Positions 23,184 through 35,788 of a stretch of 64,000 bases of DNA are shown here, piece after piece. Source of the stretch: Rhizophagus irregularis (taxonomy: Eukaryota > Glomeromycota > Glomeromycetes > Glomerales > Glomeraceae); the NCBI RefSeq assembly GCF_026210795.1, contig NC_089460.1, positions 806,001 through 870,000 of the forward strand. The letters are read 5' to 3'. The notes beneath the pieces are model-generated. The model was given only the letters and a program-made list of their open reading frames with translations, made no database searches and was not told the origin of the DNA. How positions within the stretch are numbered: the first letter of the stretch is position 1; the number at the start of each line of letters is the position of its first letter. The translations under genes and the position numbers were made by a program.

Positions 23184-24855
23184 ATTGACTCTTGATCTTA
23201 TTTAAGTAAGTTAAAATACTCCTTTTTAAAGACCGTCAATGAACGGGTTAAATAAAACCAGAAGAAAAATGAGCTATGAATCTCTTAACTTCTCAGATAA
23301 AAGTAGAAAAATGTATCGTCTGAGAAGAAGAAAAAACTTGCAACAATAATTGTTGCGTATTGAATTTTATGTTTATATAGTGATTATTATGAGTGTCCAT
23401 CAGAAGAAAAAATGAAGTAATGTATAAAAATGAAAAAAAAAAGCTGACTCAATATAGTCTGATTGAACAATAACATAATAGATTATTTTATTATAAAAGT
23501 GAGATTTTTTATATTGATAAAATATATTATATTATTGTAAATATGTATAAATAAAATGGGGGTGCTTTTATGTACTTCCTAAGCACATTGTCAATTTTCA
23601 GTTGTACGGCTTACCTACCTGTTTTGGAAAGTAAATGTTAGGGCTTGAAGAAGTATATAAAGACCCACTATCTTTTCATCCCAAAAAATCTTTGAGCCAA
23701 CGTTGGTCTGACTTCTCAAAGAATTGCAGAAACCCTTTTTTTTTTTATTATGTGACCCCCCTTTGTACCAATCATTATATTCCTTTTTTTTTTACCTTTC
23801 ACTTATATAATAAACCCTTTTTTTTACTTTCATTACTTACTAATTTATATTTTTTTTCTTTTTTTTTCTTCCAAAGTAAATTTTTACAGGCTTATGTTAA
23901 AAGTAAGTATACTACATTTCGAAAAGCAATCAGTGAAGAATACTTCTTTAAAAAAAATTTAAGAACGTTCTCCAAAAAAAAAAGACAAAAATAAAAGCTG
24001 CGCTGAAACAATAAGAAGTCTTGAGGCTTGTATTTCGGCTGTAGAATTCCGGATAAAAAATATTAGAGTAACAACTGCATTGCAACACAAGTACAAATAG
24101 TACAAAATTTCACGGAATGAAGGGATGCATCGATTTTAAGGATATATTTGAGTTACACAGGATTTAATAAACGGGACTAAACGGATAAAAACTATTCAAT
24201 TTTAATAAAATAGTGGATTATCTAGTGTACAGTTATATTATTGATCAAAAATTGTTAATTAAAAATGATTTAGTTTAGATAAGAAACGAAGTTTTGAATC
24301 AGGAGGAGGAATAGTAAAAAGAGATGTCAAATTTTACCTATGAATTTATTTCAAATGAGATTTATGAATTTATTTTTAAAAATTGGCTTCCTTTAAGTTA
24401 TAATGTTAAGAGATGTCTTAAGTTACACGTGAACATAATCATGTGCTTCTACCTTATAAATCAAATTCTTTGAAATCACGTAATGTGATTATTACTAATC
24501 TTAATAAAATGTATTATATCAAAAATCTATATAATCCTATCCACAAAAAGAAAATAATTATAATAACAAAAATAAAAATTTTTTTGTTGTTTCTGTATGA
24601 ATATAATAAAAGTTCTAATATATATATATAAATTACAAAAAAAAAGTAAAACCCCCCCTACACTAAAAAAAGAATTGTACATTTTTTTTTAAAAGAAAAA
24701 AAAAAATTCTCATAAAATATCTATTGTTCCTAATTACCAGATTAAGAAAGAAAATCCAAGTAAAAAGAAAAATTTTTTTCCAAAATTACTGTTCAACAGT
24801 AACAAAAAACTTTGGTGACCCGAACGTACCGAGTGTACCTGCACTTGTAAATAAT
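23184..24855. other. RPB1 upstream region
   Basis: 1.7 kb between the RPB1 start and the 3' end of the next gene (also -). AT-rich with T-runs at 23717-23905 and a C-tract near 24651. Open frames here (for example 23635-23994) are low-complexity Phe/Lys translations of homopolymers and are not called as genes. Confidence 0.4.
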
Positions 24856-26925
24856 TTAAGCAAAGTAATGAGTATTATTCTTACTATCTTCATGAACTTG
24901 CATTTCGACTGTTTTGTATTCATTTAATTCATCTTTAATTTTTTGGGCGAGAATTGGAGTTAATTTGTTACAAGTAGATTGATCACCACGTCGATCATAA
25001 TCTTCGCGTGTCCAAGTTTCATGAACAAGAATTTTAGAAGAAAACTGGAGTTTCTTAATAGAAGAAGGTGTAGAAGGAGCGGGTGGTATGTCAGTATCTC
25101 TAAGCAAAACGAGAGAAGGAACTGAACGAGTTCCATTTGCACCTAAATTAACAAAAGGTGATTTGGATTGATTATTATTATTATCAGGTTTAATAATAGA
25201 AGGAGGAGCGGGAACGCTCAATCGCCTTGGAGTTGTGGCTGATAAAGAAGGTTCTTTATCTTTAGCAGGTGCTGGTAATGAGGACGGTCGTGACGGTGAT
25301 TTATTTATACGAAATTGATTACAAAGAGGTGAGGTAGAATTTTGTTGTTTAAAATGATTTGGAGAATCATTATCTAAAGATTGTAACGATGAAAGTCGTG
25401 GAGGAATAGATGCTGAAAAAAAGACGAAATTCTCAGTAAATTTATTAAAAAACAGAGTAATGATCACAGTTATATGCTTACATTTCTCATCAGGATCATC
25501 GTCTACTCGTTCATTTCCGTTGTCATTTTGTTGTTTTTCCTCGTTATTATCATTTTCTCTCATTTCATCAATAGAATTACTCCTTTTATTATCATCTAAT
25601 TGTTTATTTTGTTGATCCAATTGTTGTTGTTCAAGGTATCGCTGTTGCTGCTTTTGAAGACGATCTTGTTTGTTACGTTTCTTTTCGTTCTTTGAAGAAA
25701 AAAGGCCGATAAATGATCGACGACGAGAACCAGACTTGTTTTCTTGTGTAATAGCAGGAACGTTATCATTATTAGATGAGACCGATGATACTGACATATC
25801 GTCATCTTTATCGTTGTTAGATGAATTGTCATCATTATCAACAGCGAAATTATATTTTTCACCTCTAAGCGAAGAAAATTTATGGCTAGAAGCTGATGAA
25901 GGTGTAGAATTTGTTTTACTAGAATTATTATTATCTTGTCTGATATTAGTTAAACTAAAGACTTTTCTCAATCGTTTTTTAAAAGATGGTTCTTTATACA
26001 TTGATTTTCTAAGATCGGTACTTGAACCACCAGCTTGATGATTTAATGTAACACTATGTCTAAAAAATGATCGATTATGCGATTGTGATTTTGAATTTTG
26101 AGAAATTAAATTTGAATTTAAATTATCATTACTAATTAATTGAGGATTTTCAGTATTATTATTCTCTATACGATTACTTTGATCTTTTGCATTATCATCT
26201 GAAACATTACAACTATGACCTTTATCTAAAGACGATAATTTTTCTAATTCTTTTTCATTCTGATTTTGATTATTATTAGACGCTTCAGCTTTATTATTAT
26301 CTAATATTTCTTGTTTTTGTTCTATATTATGATTTTGCGCTGTTGCAGACTTTGGAGAATTTTCAGCCCAAGATTTTCCTTTTGGTGATGATTTTTCTTC
26401 TTGAGAAGGTTTTAGAGATCTTGGAGATAATCTTGGAGATTCAACTTTATCTACTTTCGAAGGTATTTGAATAATTAATGAAGTTGTATATTTCTTCTCT
26501 ATTTCTGTTGTAGTTAATCTATTACTATTAATATTATTATTAAATTTATTATTATTATTATTACATACAACGGAATTTTCACCAAAACTTGCAGCCCTTC
26601 TTCGCATTTTAGTAGAAGACTTATTAATACTATTACAGTTTGTTTGTTGTGAAGGTAAATCACCACACATACTATGACGATTTGTATAGGATGAGTTTCG
26701 CGGTACAGAATGTGGAAAAGAATTACGTTTATTAAAAGAGGGAATATTTTTATTTGTCACATTTCCATTTCGTTGAGGTATACCGGTTTCAAAAATAGGA
26801 AGTCGTGGTAAAGGTTGTTTAGTATGTGAAGGAAGAAAACTGACTAAGGAAACATTTTCATCGTCATATTCTGACAAATTCGAAGTTTCACCGGTTTGTG
26901 GATAATTTGCTAAAGAGACAGCCAT
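24856..26925 (-). CDS. unrecognised low-complexity fungal protein with an ordered C-terminal tail
   Basis: An open frame of 689 codons starts at the ATG 26923-26925. A likely 69-nt intron (25481-25413, GTAAGC...TTTCAG) sits inside; removing it keeps the frame and gives 666 aa, joining DPDEK to SSIPPRLSS. Most of the protein is Ser/Asn/Lys/Gln-rich and probably disordered, with several basic-Ser motifs (RRRSFIGLFSSKNEKKR). The last 65 residues look ordered: ILVHETWTREDYDRRGDQ, then LTPILAQKIKDELNEYK and ends near NNTHYFA. This tail reminds me of the C-terminal block of fungal polarity or septum-associated proteins (yeast Afr1 / YER158C type), but I recall this only loosely. Function not assigned. 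Confidence 0.7.
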   Translation of the reverse strand: MAVSLANYPQTGETSNLSEYDDENVSLVSFLPSHTKQPLPRLPIFETGIPQRNGNVTNKNIPSFNKRNSFPHSVPRNSSYTNRHSMCGDLPSQQTNCNSINKSSTKMRRRAASFGENSVVCNNNNNKFNNNINSNRLTTTEIEKKYTTSLIIQIPSKVDKVESPRLSPRSLKPSQEEKSSPKGKSWAENSPKSATAQNHNIEQKQEILDNNKAEASNNNQNQNEKELEKLSSLDKGHSCNVSDDNAKDQSNRIENNNTENPQLISNDNLNSNLISQNSKSQSHNRSFFRHSVTLNHQAGGSSTDLRKSMYKEPSFKKRLRKVFSLTNIRQDNNNSSKTNSTPSSASSHKFSSLRGEKYNFAVDNDDNSSNNDKDDDMSVSSVSSNNDNVPAITQENKSGSRRRSFIGLFSSKNEKKRNKQDRLQKQQQRYLEQQQLDQQNKQLDDNKRSNSIDEMRENDNNEEKQQNDNGNERVDDDPDEKCKHITVIITLFFNKFTENFVFFSASIPPRLSSLQSLDNDSPNHFKQQNSTSPLCNQFRINKSPSRPSSLPAPAKDKEPSLSATTPRRLSVPAPPSIIKPDNNNNQSKSPFVNLGANGTRSVPSLVLLRDTDIPPAPSTPSSIKKLQFSSKILVHETWTREDYDRRGDQSTCNKLTPILAQKIKDELNEYKTVEMQVHEDSKNNTHYFA

Positions 26926-29212
26926 ATTTATTAAAATTATTTAAATTATAATTTTTAATGAAAACAAGAATAATGAAAGAAAAAAAAACAATAATTTTTT
27001 TTTCTTTCTTTATCAAAAGTTTAATTCTTTATTTGTTTAAGGCGAAGTTATGTGAAACATGATTTTTTTTCAACGCGAAAATAAATTCAATAATGAAACA
27101 CAAAGAAAGGAATTTGCAGACATTTCGTCATCTTGAGAACTGCGGTCGTACCAAAATAGTGTTTAAATAACAATTAAAGAAATAGGAAAATCACTCAAAG
27201 GTTACACATAAATTATAGGTATTAAAATTATTAAATTAATTAATAATAATAATTAGGATTTTACTACTTAAATCGATAATAAGTTTCAAATAAATATCAC
27301 ATCGGTACCCGAAAAGTGTATAGACATTCGACAATCGTTTATCACGCTCATCAAAGAGGGTGGATCTTAATTTGTGACATATACAGCATTATATTGCGAT
27401 TTTTGATTAGATGACGCAAAAATTATCTCACAAAAGAATGCTAAAAGTGCAATTTAATCAAGATTAGTCTTATTGAAAAAAAAAGGAGGGGCTCGTACTA
27501 ATATGTTGCCATGGCCCATGGAGCCATGATATAAAGACACAGATGCTCATATGAGATCGTAGCAGGCCATCTTAGTTTATGCAAAATAACTAAACTATAA
27601 ACGAAGCGAGTAAAATACTGCCTTGATTCCTTGAAATTAGCGAACCTTCATCGAAACTTTGAGATAATTTTTTTATGTCACTTATTATATGTCAAAAATG
27701 CCATGTGATAATGATACACAAAATTTTTGCTGGGGGATTTGTTTTATATAATCATCTAGTGCATTTTAGGAAGATTCGATAAGTGTCACATTAAACATAT
27801 TACGTTAGATCTTAATGTGTAAAATGACATTTACACAAAGTTTATATTGTTTCTTTTCTAACTATGATACAAAATATCTGAATTAGAAAAAAATTGTTTG
27901 TGGCGCAGAGAATATTTATATGCGGGGAAATCTATCAAACTATTCTATCAGTTTCGTAGGTACAAGCACAGTAATTTTTTTCTTATCTTCTCTTGTAACA
28001 CGGAAATAATTATGGGAGCTCTGTTTATATTGCAAAAAAGATTTATTGTTTATGTGATACAACTTATTGACGTGTTTGATTATATTTTTAAATTTTTCAG
28101 TTAGTAATAATAACCTAGAAATACCCTGTATAACGAAAAATGCAATGTATCTCTTCCCTGAGAATCTGAGAATCTGATATTTTTTGTATATTATTTTTTT
28201 TCTAAATTGAGTAACGTCTACTTCCTATTTTTATCATAGTTAGCTTCTTAATGAATTTTCGTTATGGATTTTTAGTTTTTTTCTCTTCCGAATGATCTGA
28301 AGGATTGAGATGATTAAAAAGAAAAAAAAAAGAATTAATAATAATTTTAATAATTATAGTATCAAAATAATCGATATTTTCCGTACGATCGCATTATAAT
28401 CTATATTGTATAATATATATATATTTATATATTCATTTATTTCTTTATGATAGTGATATCTACTATTACCGGATCAGTCACATAATAATCGAAAGTTTAT
28501 AAATGTGATGAAGTAAAAGAACATCAATCAAGAAAATGTTAAAAAATTATATATATAATTAGGAATTTATTAATTTTTACTCTAATGTGAAACGCAAAGA
28601 AAATTTTATTTATAAATTTTATTATAGTATGATTTGTTTATAAATAAAGTTACATATATCTACTGAACGTCTACTGTAAATCAGTTGAATGAACTTCAAC
28701 TGGGTATCACCAAATATAAAAAATTTTTTCCTTTTCCTTTCATGAGCGTTGTTTCTTTCGGCCAGCACATTGGCTAGCCCGTGCCCTATTATTTATAAGA
28801 ATAATTTTTCTAACTTCTCTTTATCTAAAAACTATTAAAGTTCAACTTTTTGAAAATTCATTTTTTTATAATTCACACCAAAAATAACGACTCTTTTTTA
28901 CAGTCGCAAATCCCTTTTTGAATTTCCTCTTTTTTTTTTCTTTGTAAATATTTTTTCTACCCTTTTTCTTTTTTGTATTATTTTTTCTTTTCTTTTCTTT
29001 TTTATTTTTGTACCATTTCGTTGAGAAGTCATCGTATACGGTTATTTTTGATATAGAAGAATTTAGTTTGTATTTAGTTTAGTTGTATTTTACGTTTGTG
29101 TCGAAAAATTGTACAAAAAAAATTTTACCATTAAAGCGAAAAAACCGGGGGCAGTTAGTTTTAATACGGTATTTAAAAAGAAGTGTGATAAAAAAAATAA
29201 AAAATCAATAAA
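26926..29212. other. long divergent intergenic region
   Basis: 2.3 kb between the unrecognised gene (-) and the YTH gene (+). AT-rich, with a palindromic CCATGG pair at about 27510-27522. The last 350 bp before 29213 is strongly pyrimidine-rich (28861-29010), consistent with promoter and 5' leader. A 68-codon frame at 27898-28104 has no recognisable features. No tRNA or snRNA found. Confidence 0.4.
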
Positions 29213-32200
29213 ATGTCTCGTGAGGAAGTGACTGAAGCGGAAACGCAACAGACAACCTCAACAAGTAAGGAGTCGCGAGAAATTCCTATTTCTACTACTG
29301 CCCCAAAAAAGTCCGCGTCTCATCCTAGCCTTCACGTTCAACAATCGCAAAATGAACAAAGTTTGACTGCTGAATCTAGTCAAGAAATAAAAATTAATTC
29401 AGGGCGAAAACAACAAAAAGACAAAAATAAAGACATTTTGAAGTCTAACAATGCTTATCAAAGCGTGTCAGACAAAGACATTATCAATAATAATAAATCG
29501 ACTAGTAATGGAAATACATCAACCAAAACTTCCAATATTATTAATTCTGATGAAGTAGATGAAAATTCTAATGGTTCATTTAATCATGATGATAATATAA
29601 TTAGTGGTGGTACTGATCATGATCCATTTCATGAAAATACTATTTCGATTCCTCGGAGACAAAGTATGAATGATAATTCACAAAGGTCATCGAAGTCACA
29701 TTCTATGCACCAACGCCATAATTCAACACCAATTAGTTCTTCAATTAACGTTGTTACAACAAATACTAGTATTTCTTCTTCACCACCATCACCTTCATCC
29801 TCTTCCAATAACAGTAACAGCAACGATAACACAAATCCGGCTAATACCAACAGTAACGCGAACGCAAATACCATAACGTCCACAAATACAACATATTCTA
29901 ATGGTGTTAATATGCAATCACAAATGTACGAAGAAACACCTCAAATGTCATATTCTAATATGAATCAACCTACTCCTTTTATGCCTGTTCCGCCCCAATA
30001 TTTTCCATTTTTTCCAAACAATGGACAATACTTTTATGATCCTCAATACAATAGATTTGGGCGGCCCCCTCCCCAAATTTCTCCTTCAGCACAACAAAAT
30101 TTTGTTAGGTCAAACGTTTATCCCTATCAACAAATACCTGTTATTCCTCCAATTCATCATCCTCCTTATCATAATCCTTCACCTCTAATCCCTCATCAGT
30201 CTCATCCCACAAGATATGTAAATGGTGGTGATTCTGGTTTCTCTTCTCGTAGAAGTTCTCTAGATCAGATTAGTAGGACTCCAGAGTTTGGTCCTCAACA
30301 TAATCCCAGGATACATCAGCAAAAGAAACCTAAACAATTGGATAAAGCTCTTTGGGTTGGAAATTTACCTGATTCGACCACTCATGATGAATTAAAAGAA
30401 TTTTTTGCGGATGAAAATATGGAGGTATTTTATTTAATAAATTTCGTTTCGAGGACATGTGATATATAATCATCTTTTAAAAGTTTTGCTAATGAATATC
30501 GCTATGTTTAGAGCGTGTTTCACATTAAAAGATCTAATTGTGCATTTGTGAATTACAAAACATACGAAGCCGTTATGGAAGCTGTACACAAATACAACGA
30601 AATGGGTATGATTTTTTATATAAACAAAGTCAACTTTTAGGTTATATTTACTTATAACATATTATTATCTTGATATTAGAATTCAAGGGGATTAAATTAG
30701 TTTGCCGTCCAAGGAAGGTAAATTGCCATAATTTTTACTTTTTTTCAAACCAACTTTTCCTTATCATAAATTAATAAGATCATTTTTTATTTATTTAACT
30801 CTCAGCAAACACCAGCCGATTTAAAATTGAAAACCGAATCATTATCTGCTTTGATTTCGGAAAACACACCTCCACCCACACCTTCGGAGGCAGGGTCAAC
30901 CGCTTCTTCCACTAGATCTCGTCGGTCATCCTTGCCACCACGCCAACGTATTCGACAACCATCTATTGCTTCTATGTCTCCAGCTTCTTCTGTTTCTTCC
31001 TTAAAACCATCGTCGCAAAATAGGTATTTCATTCTCAAATCGTTAACTCAAGACGACCTTGACATTTCTGTTAAGAGCGGTTATTGGGCAACGCAACCTC
31101 ACAATGAAGCAGCTTTGAACAAGGCATTTAAGGTGGATATTTGTTTAATTTATTAAAATTACATTAGACGCAATGTCATTAAGTTGTTTACATTATTATA
31201 GAGTGCCGAGAATGTATACCTCATATTTAGTGCCAATAAGAGTGGAGAGTTTTACGGTTATGCAAGGCAGGTTTAATAAATTTCTGGTATAATAACACTT
31301 TTATGATTTGTAAGTTAATATTATATAAATTTTATAATAAAATTATTAGAATGTTGAGCCCGATTAGCAAGGAGTCAACCGAGACAGTACAATGGACTCC
31401 GATCGACGAAGCCGCTTTAGCTGCTTCTTCTTCTCGCCTTTCACCTAATCAAGATGAGTCGAAATCGCGGAAAAAGCTTCAAGATGAAGAGAATGAAGAT
31501 TGTGAAGATGACGCAGTTCCGTCAAGGAATTGGGGAACGACATTTAAAGTAGAATGGATCAAAGTGTATGTTATGATTCCTATATGTACATTTAAAAATA
31601 TTTCTCATTATTGTAGAAATCCTGATAAACGTATTACTTTCATTCTGTTAGCAATTATTAATCATATCTTTCTATGTAACTAGCCAAAAGCTTCCTTTCA
31701 TTCGTACGCGACAACTTCGTAATCCGTGGAATGCGAATCGCGAAGTTAAAATTAGCCGAGATGGTACTGAAGTAGAGCCAGTAGTTGGAGAAAGGTTGCT
31801 TGCTGAATTCCATAAATCACAAACAACTCCCGCATCGTATTCAAATATGTCTGGTCCTCTATTAACTCAACCATTAAATATCGATGGTCAAGGTGTTGTT
31901 GGTGAAGGACAAGACAGGTATTTAAATTGTTACTTATTAAATATTAGCTGGCATGATTCATGAACTTTTTTTATCTTTAGAGGGTTGGCCACTCAAAACG
32001 GTGCACAAATACAGCCGCCAATGATGGATCCTAATTATATTCCAAATGCTCAACCTGCATTTTTCACTCCTCCTCCGGGATATTGGCATCCACAGCCTAT
32101 TATAATACCTCCATATGGAGCACCTCATGCACCCCCAGGTTATGTACCTCAACAAGCTTGGACTGCTGCTTCATCCAAAGATCAATCCGTTGGTGTTACT

Positions 32201-32648
32201 CGTGTACAACCTTCTCAACCTTCAACCGGTTCTCCGATGGTGTCTTTGGACCAACAACAATACGTGGAGGTAATATGGGTAAATATGGTGCCATAAGAGT
32301 AGAAACTAAGTGAGGGGTTTATACATAGAAATTACAACGAAATATTCTCATATATATATATATATATACTTATTTGCCTTTATATAGGGACCTATGCAAC
32401 ATCCTTCTCACTACCAATCAGTCCCTGCTCCTCATCTTTATCCATCCGGTGCAGGAGTTCATTATCAACAAGCACCGCCACAGCAATACTATAGATCTTC
32501 AGAAGATAATGGTCATGTAGATAGTCATATGACATATCAAGTATCGTCACAAGAACAAAATATGGGTAATGACCAAGAAGGCGAATCCCATATGGTACCG
32601 ACTTATCTCATGGAAGATCAAAGCGCTGAAACTAGCAGTAGTGCATAG
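29213..32648 (+). CDS. RRM + YTH domain RNA-binding protein (m6A reader-like)
   Basis: Nine exons: 29213-30424, 30512-30605, 30680-30717, 30806-31132, 31202-31266, 31350-31565, 31684-31917, 31981-32269, 32388-32648; total 2736 nt, 911 aa. The first 375 residues are Ser/Asn/Gln/Pro-rich and disordered. An RRM follows (KALWVGNLPDSTTHDELKEF; RNP1-like SNCAFVNYKTYEAV). The YTH domain spans residues about 510-690: RYFILKSLTQDDLDISVKSG, YWATQ, ENVYLIFSANKSGEFYGYAR, MLSP, then WGTTFKVEWIKV and PFIRTRQLRNPWN. The Trp in YWATQ and the Trp of RNWGTTF fit the m6A aromatic cage. Pro/Gln/Tyr-rich tail. The exon 5/6 junction requires a GC-AG intron (donor GC at 31267). The role in m6A-dependent RNA fate is inferred from the domain. 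Confidence 0.92.
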
Positions 32649-33784
32649 CGGGGGAAGTAATATAGCTGTAGTTTGTCATTTGCTCAAAGAGTCGCCCTCC
32701 TGTGATTAAATATTCCCTCTATTTCATGTAATTTTTATTCTTTCATTTCAAGTTTGGAAGTTTGTTTATTTTGTGTAACTTGTGATTTTCGTGTACAATA
32801 TATGTACAAAAGGTAGGTATTTTTGTTTTCAATTCTTTAAATTTCTAAAGTTGACTTAACTTGTGTTTTTTTATTCATTTTAGTTTATCATTTTTCATTA
32901 AAAAAATTTTCTTTTCATTTATTTGTATTTTAAAAAAAACCCTTTTGAATTAATTATTCATTTATTTTTCAATACTTTTCGTGGCCTTTTTTAATGTTTT
33001 TCTTCATTTATTTTTTCTCTCTCTCTCTCTCTCATTTTCTTAATGCTTTTTTCATTATATTTTAAATTTGATTTATTTGGCCAATTGCAAAAATGAAAAT
33101 ATAAAATTCAAAAATTCCTACATTATTATAATTTTTTTTCATCATTTGTATGAAAAATTTTTATATGTAACTTTTAGGATTTAGCTTTTAATGTAACGTT
33201 AATTACTAAATGGTATCAGATCTAAATATTTTTTTTTTAAAAAAAAAATAAAATAAACAAAATGAAACAAAAATTATTGAATTATATAATTATTATTTAT
33301 TTATTATACAAACGTAATTTTATCAAATTTGCTACATAATCAATCGCGTCGATTAGGTTAATTAATGTATTATCTGCTATATATTTCATTACATACATAT
33401 ACTCGAGTAAAATAGCATATTAAAAAATTTCAATATTTTCATGGACATATGAAAAAGATTATTAAAATTTTCACCCTGTATAAAGAATGTAATACAAAGA
33501 AATAATTTTATATACAACAACAATTGCAAAATTTGAAACAATTCTGATAACTGGTTTTTATTTTGCAATTCATTATTTTTTTTTGTCCTATATAATAAAT
33601 AACTAATAGAAATTAAACAACTTGTTTTTTTGTACTTGCGATTTGATAATATAATATAATTTTAAACCACGAACTCTATAGGCAAGCAAACGTCCCAAAT
33701 CAGTTCTTTACAGAAAATACCTTCCACTTTATAATTTTTTTCGATCAAATAAAAAATAAGAGAAATACAACGATTTTTTTTATA
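32649..33784. other. intergenic region between YTH and Gemin7-like genes
   Basis: 1.1 kb of 3' flank then promoter, same strand. Contains a (CT)n microsatellite at 33018-33033 and homopolymer runs near 33220-33250. No gene seen. Confidence 0.45.
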
Positions 33785-34149
33785 ATGAAATCCTCAGACG
33801 CTAAAATGGACACCTCAACTTTACTAACCTCCCATGATGACCAAAAAATCAGAGCATTACTACGACAAAGGTCTTTGTTTTTTTGGTTAGAATTAAATAA
33901 ACGAAAATCAAATACTATAGCACGACTTTACGAAAAGTAAGTTAAGTATTATTTTTAAGAATATAAACTATAAATTATTTAACTCAAACGAAATTGAACA
34001 GTACGGTGATAAAAGGAAAATTTGAGGCAGTAGATGCGAATGAAACAAGCTTTCGGTTTGAAAATTGGGAATCACCAGTTGGAACTTACGATCACGTAGT
34101 TATACGTGGCAGTGATATAGAAGTTTTAGAGTTTGAATTTACTAAATAA
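33785..34149 (+). CDS. Gemin7-like SMN-complex subunit
   Basis: Two exons (33785-33936 and 34002-34149) encode 99 aa. An N-terminal helix (DDQKIRALLRQRSLFFWLEL) leads into a short Sm-like fold: TVIKGKFEAVDANETSFRFE, NWESPVGTYDHVVIRGSDIE, ending VLEFEFTK. Human Gemin7 has the same order: an Arg/Leu-rich helix, then V.A.F.A.D, Q-TPIGVQ..ALLR-SDI and a final SYTF strand. The P(V/I)G and (L/I)R.SDI signatures are present. The family forms a heterodimer with Gemin6 in the SMN complex, which loads Sm rings on spliceosomal snRNAs. Ascomycete yeasts lack it, so it fits an early-diverging fungus. Its stop codon lies 25 bp from the convergent CWC24 stop. Confidence 0.75.
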
Positions 34150-34174
34150 TAAAATTATAATTTTATTTACTTTA

Positions 34175-35474
<1,300 letters not shown>

Positions 35475-35788
35475 GAAGCCGTATATATTATAAGATACTC
35501 GATCTGATGATAAATATTTTAACACTTACATGGTATAAATTATGTTTTAGGATGAACAAACAATACATTATTAATATAATTACACTGCGGTGTAACTTAT
35601 TCGAAAACTCACGTGTTCAGAATAGGTTTCATATATTTATAAAGTATGCGAAAAATGCATTTTTTCCCCGTTTTTATTAGAAATAAATGTAATTCATAAC
35701 GTAATAATTAGTGTAATTTATATGTACAGATCGCAGTAAATATAATTTTCTCTTAGAATGTGTATCATTATAGATGTAAATAGAAAAA

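Noticed and set aside
23635-23994. 119-codon frame
   Set aside because: Mostly Phe, Ser and Lys from T- and A-runs; chance in AT-rich DNA.
27505-27530. CCATGGCCCATGG palindrome as a regulatory site
   Set aside because: Single occurrence far from both starts, with no partner motif; kept only as a note in the intergenic entry.
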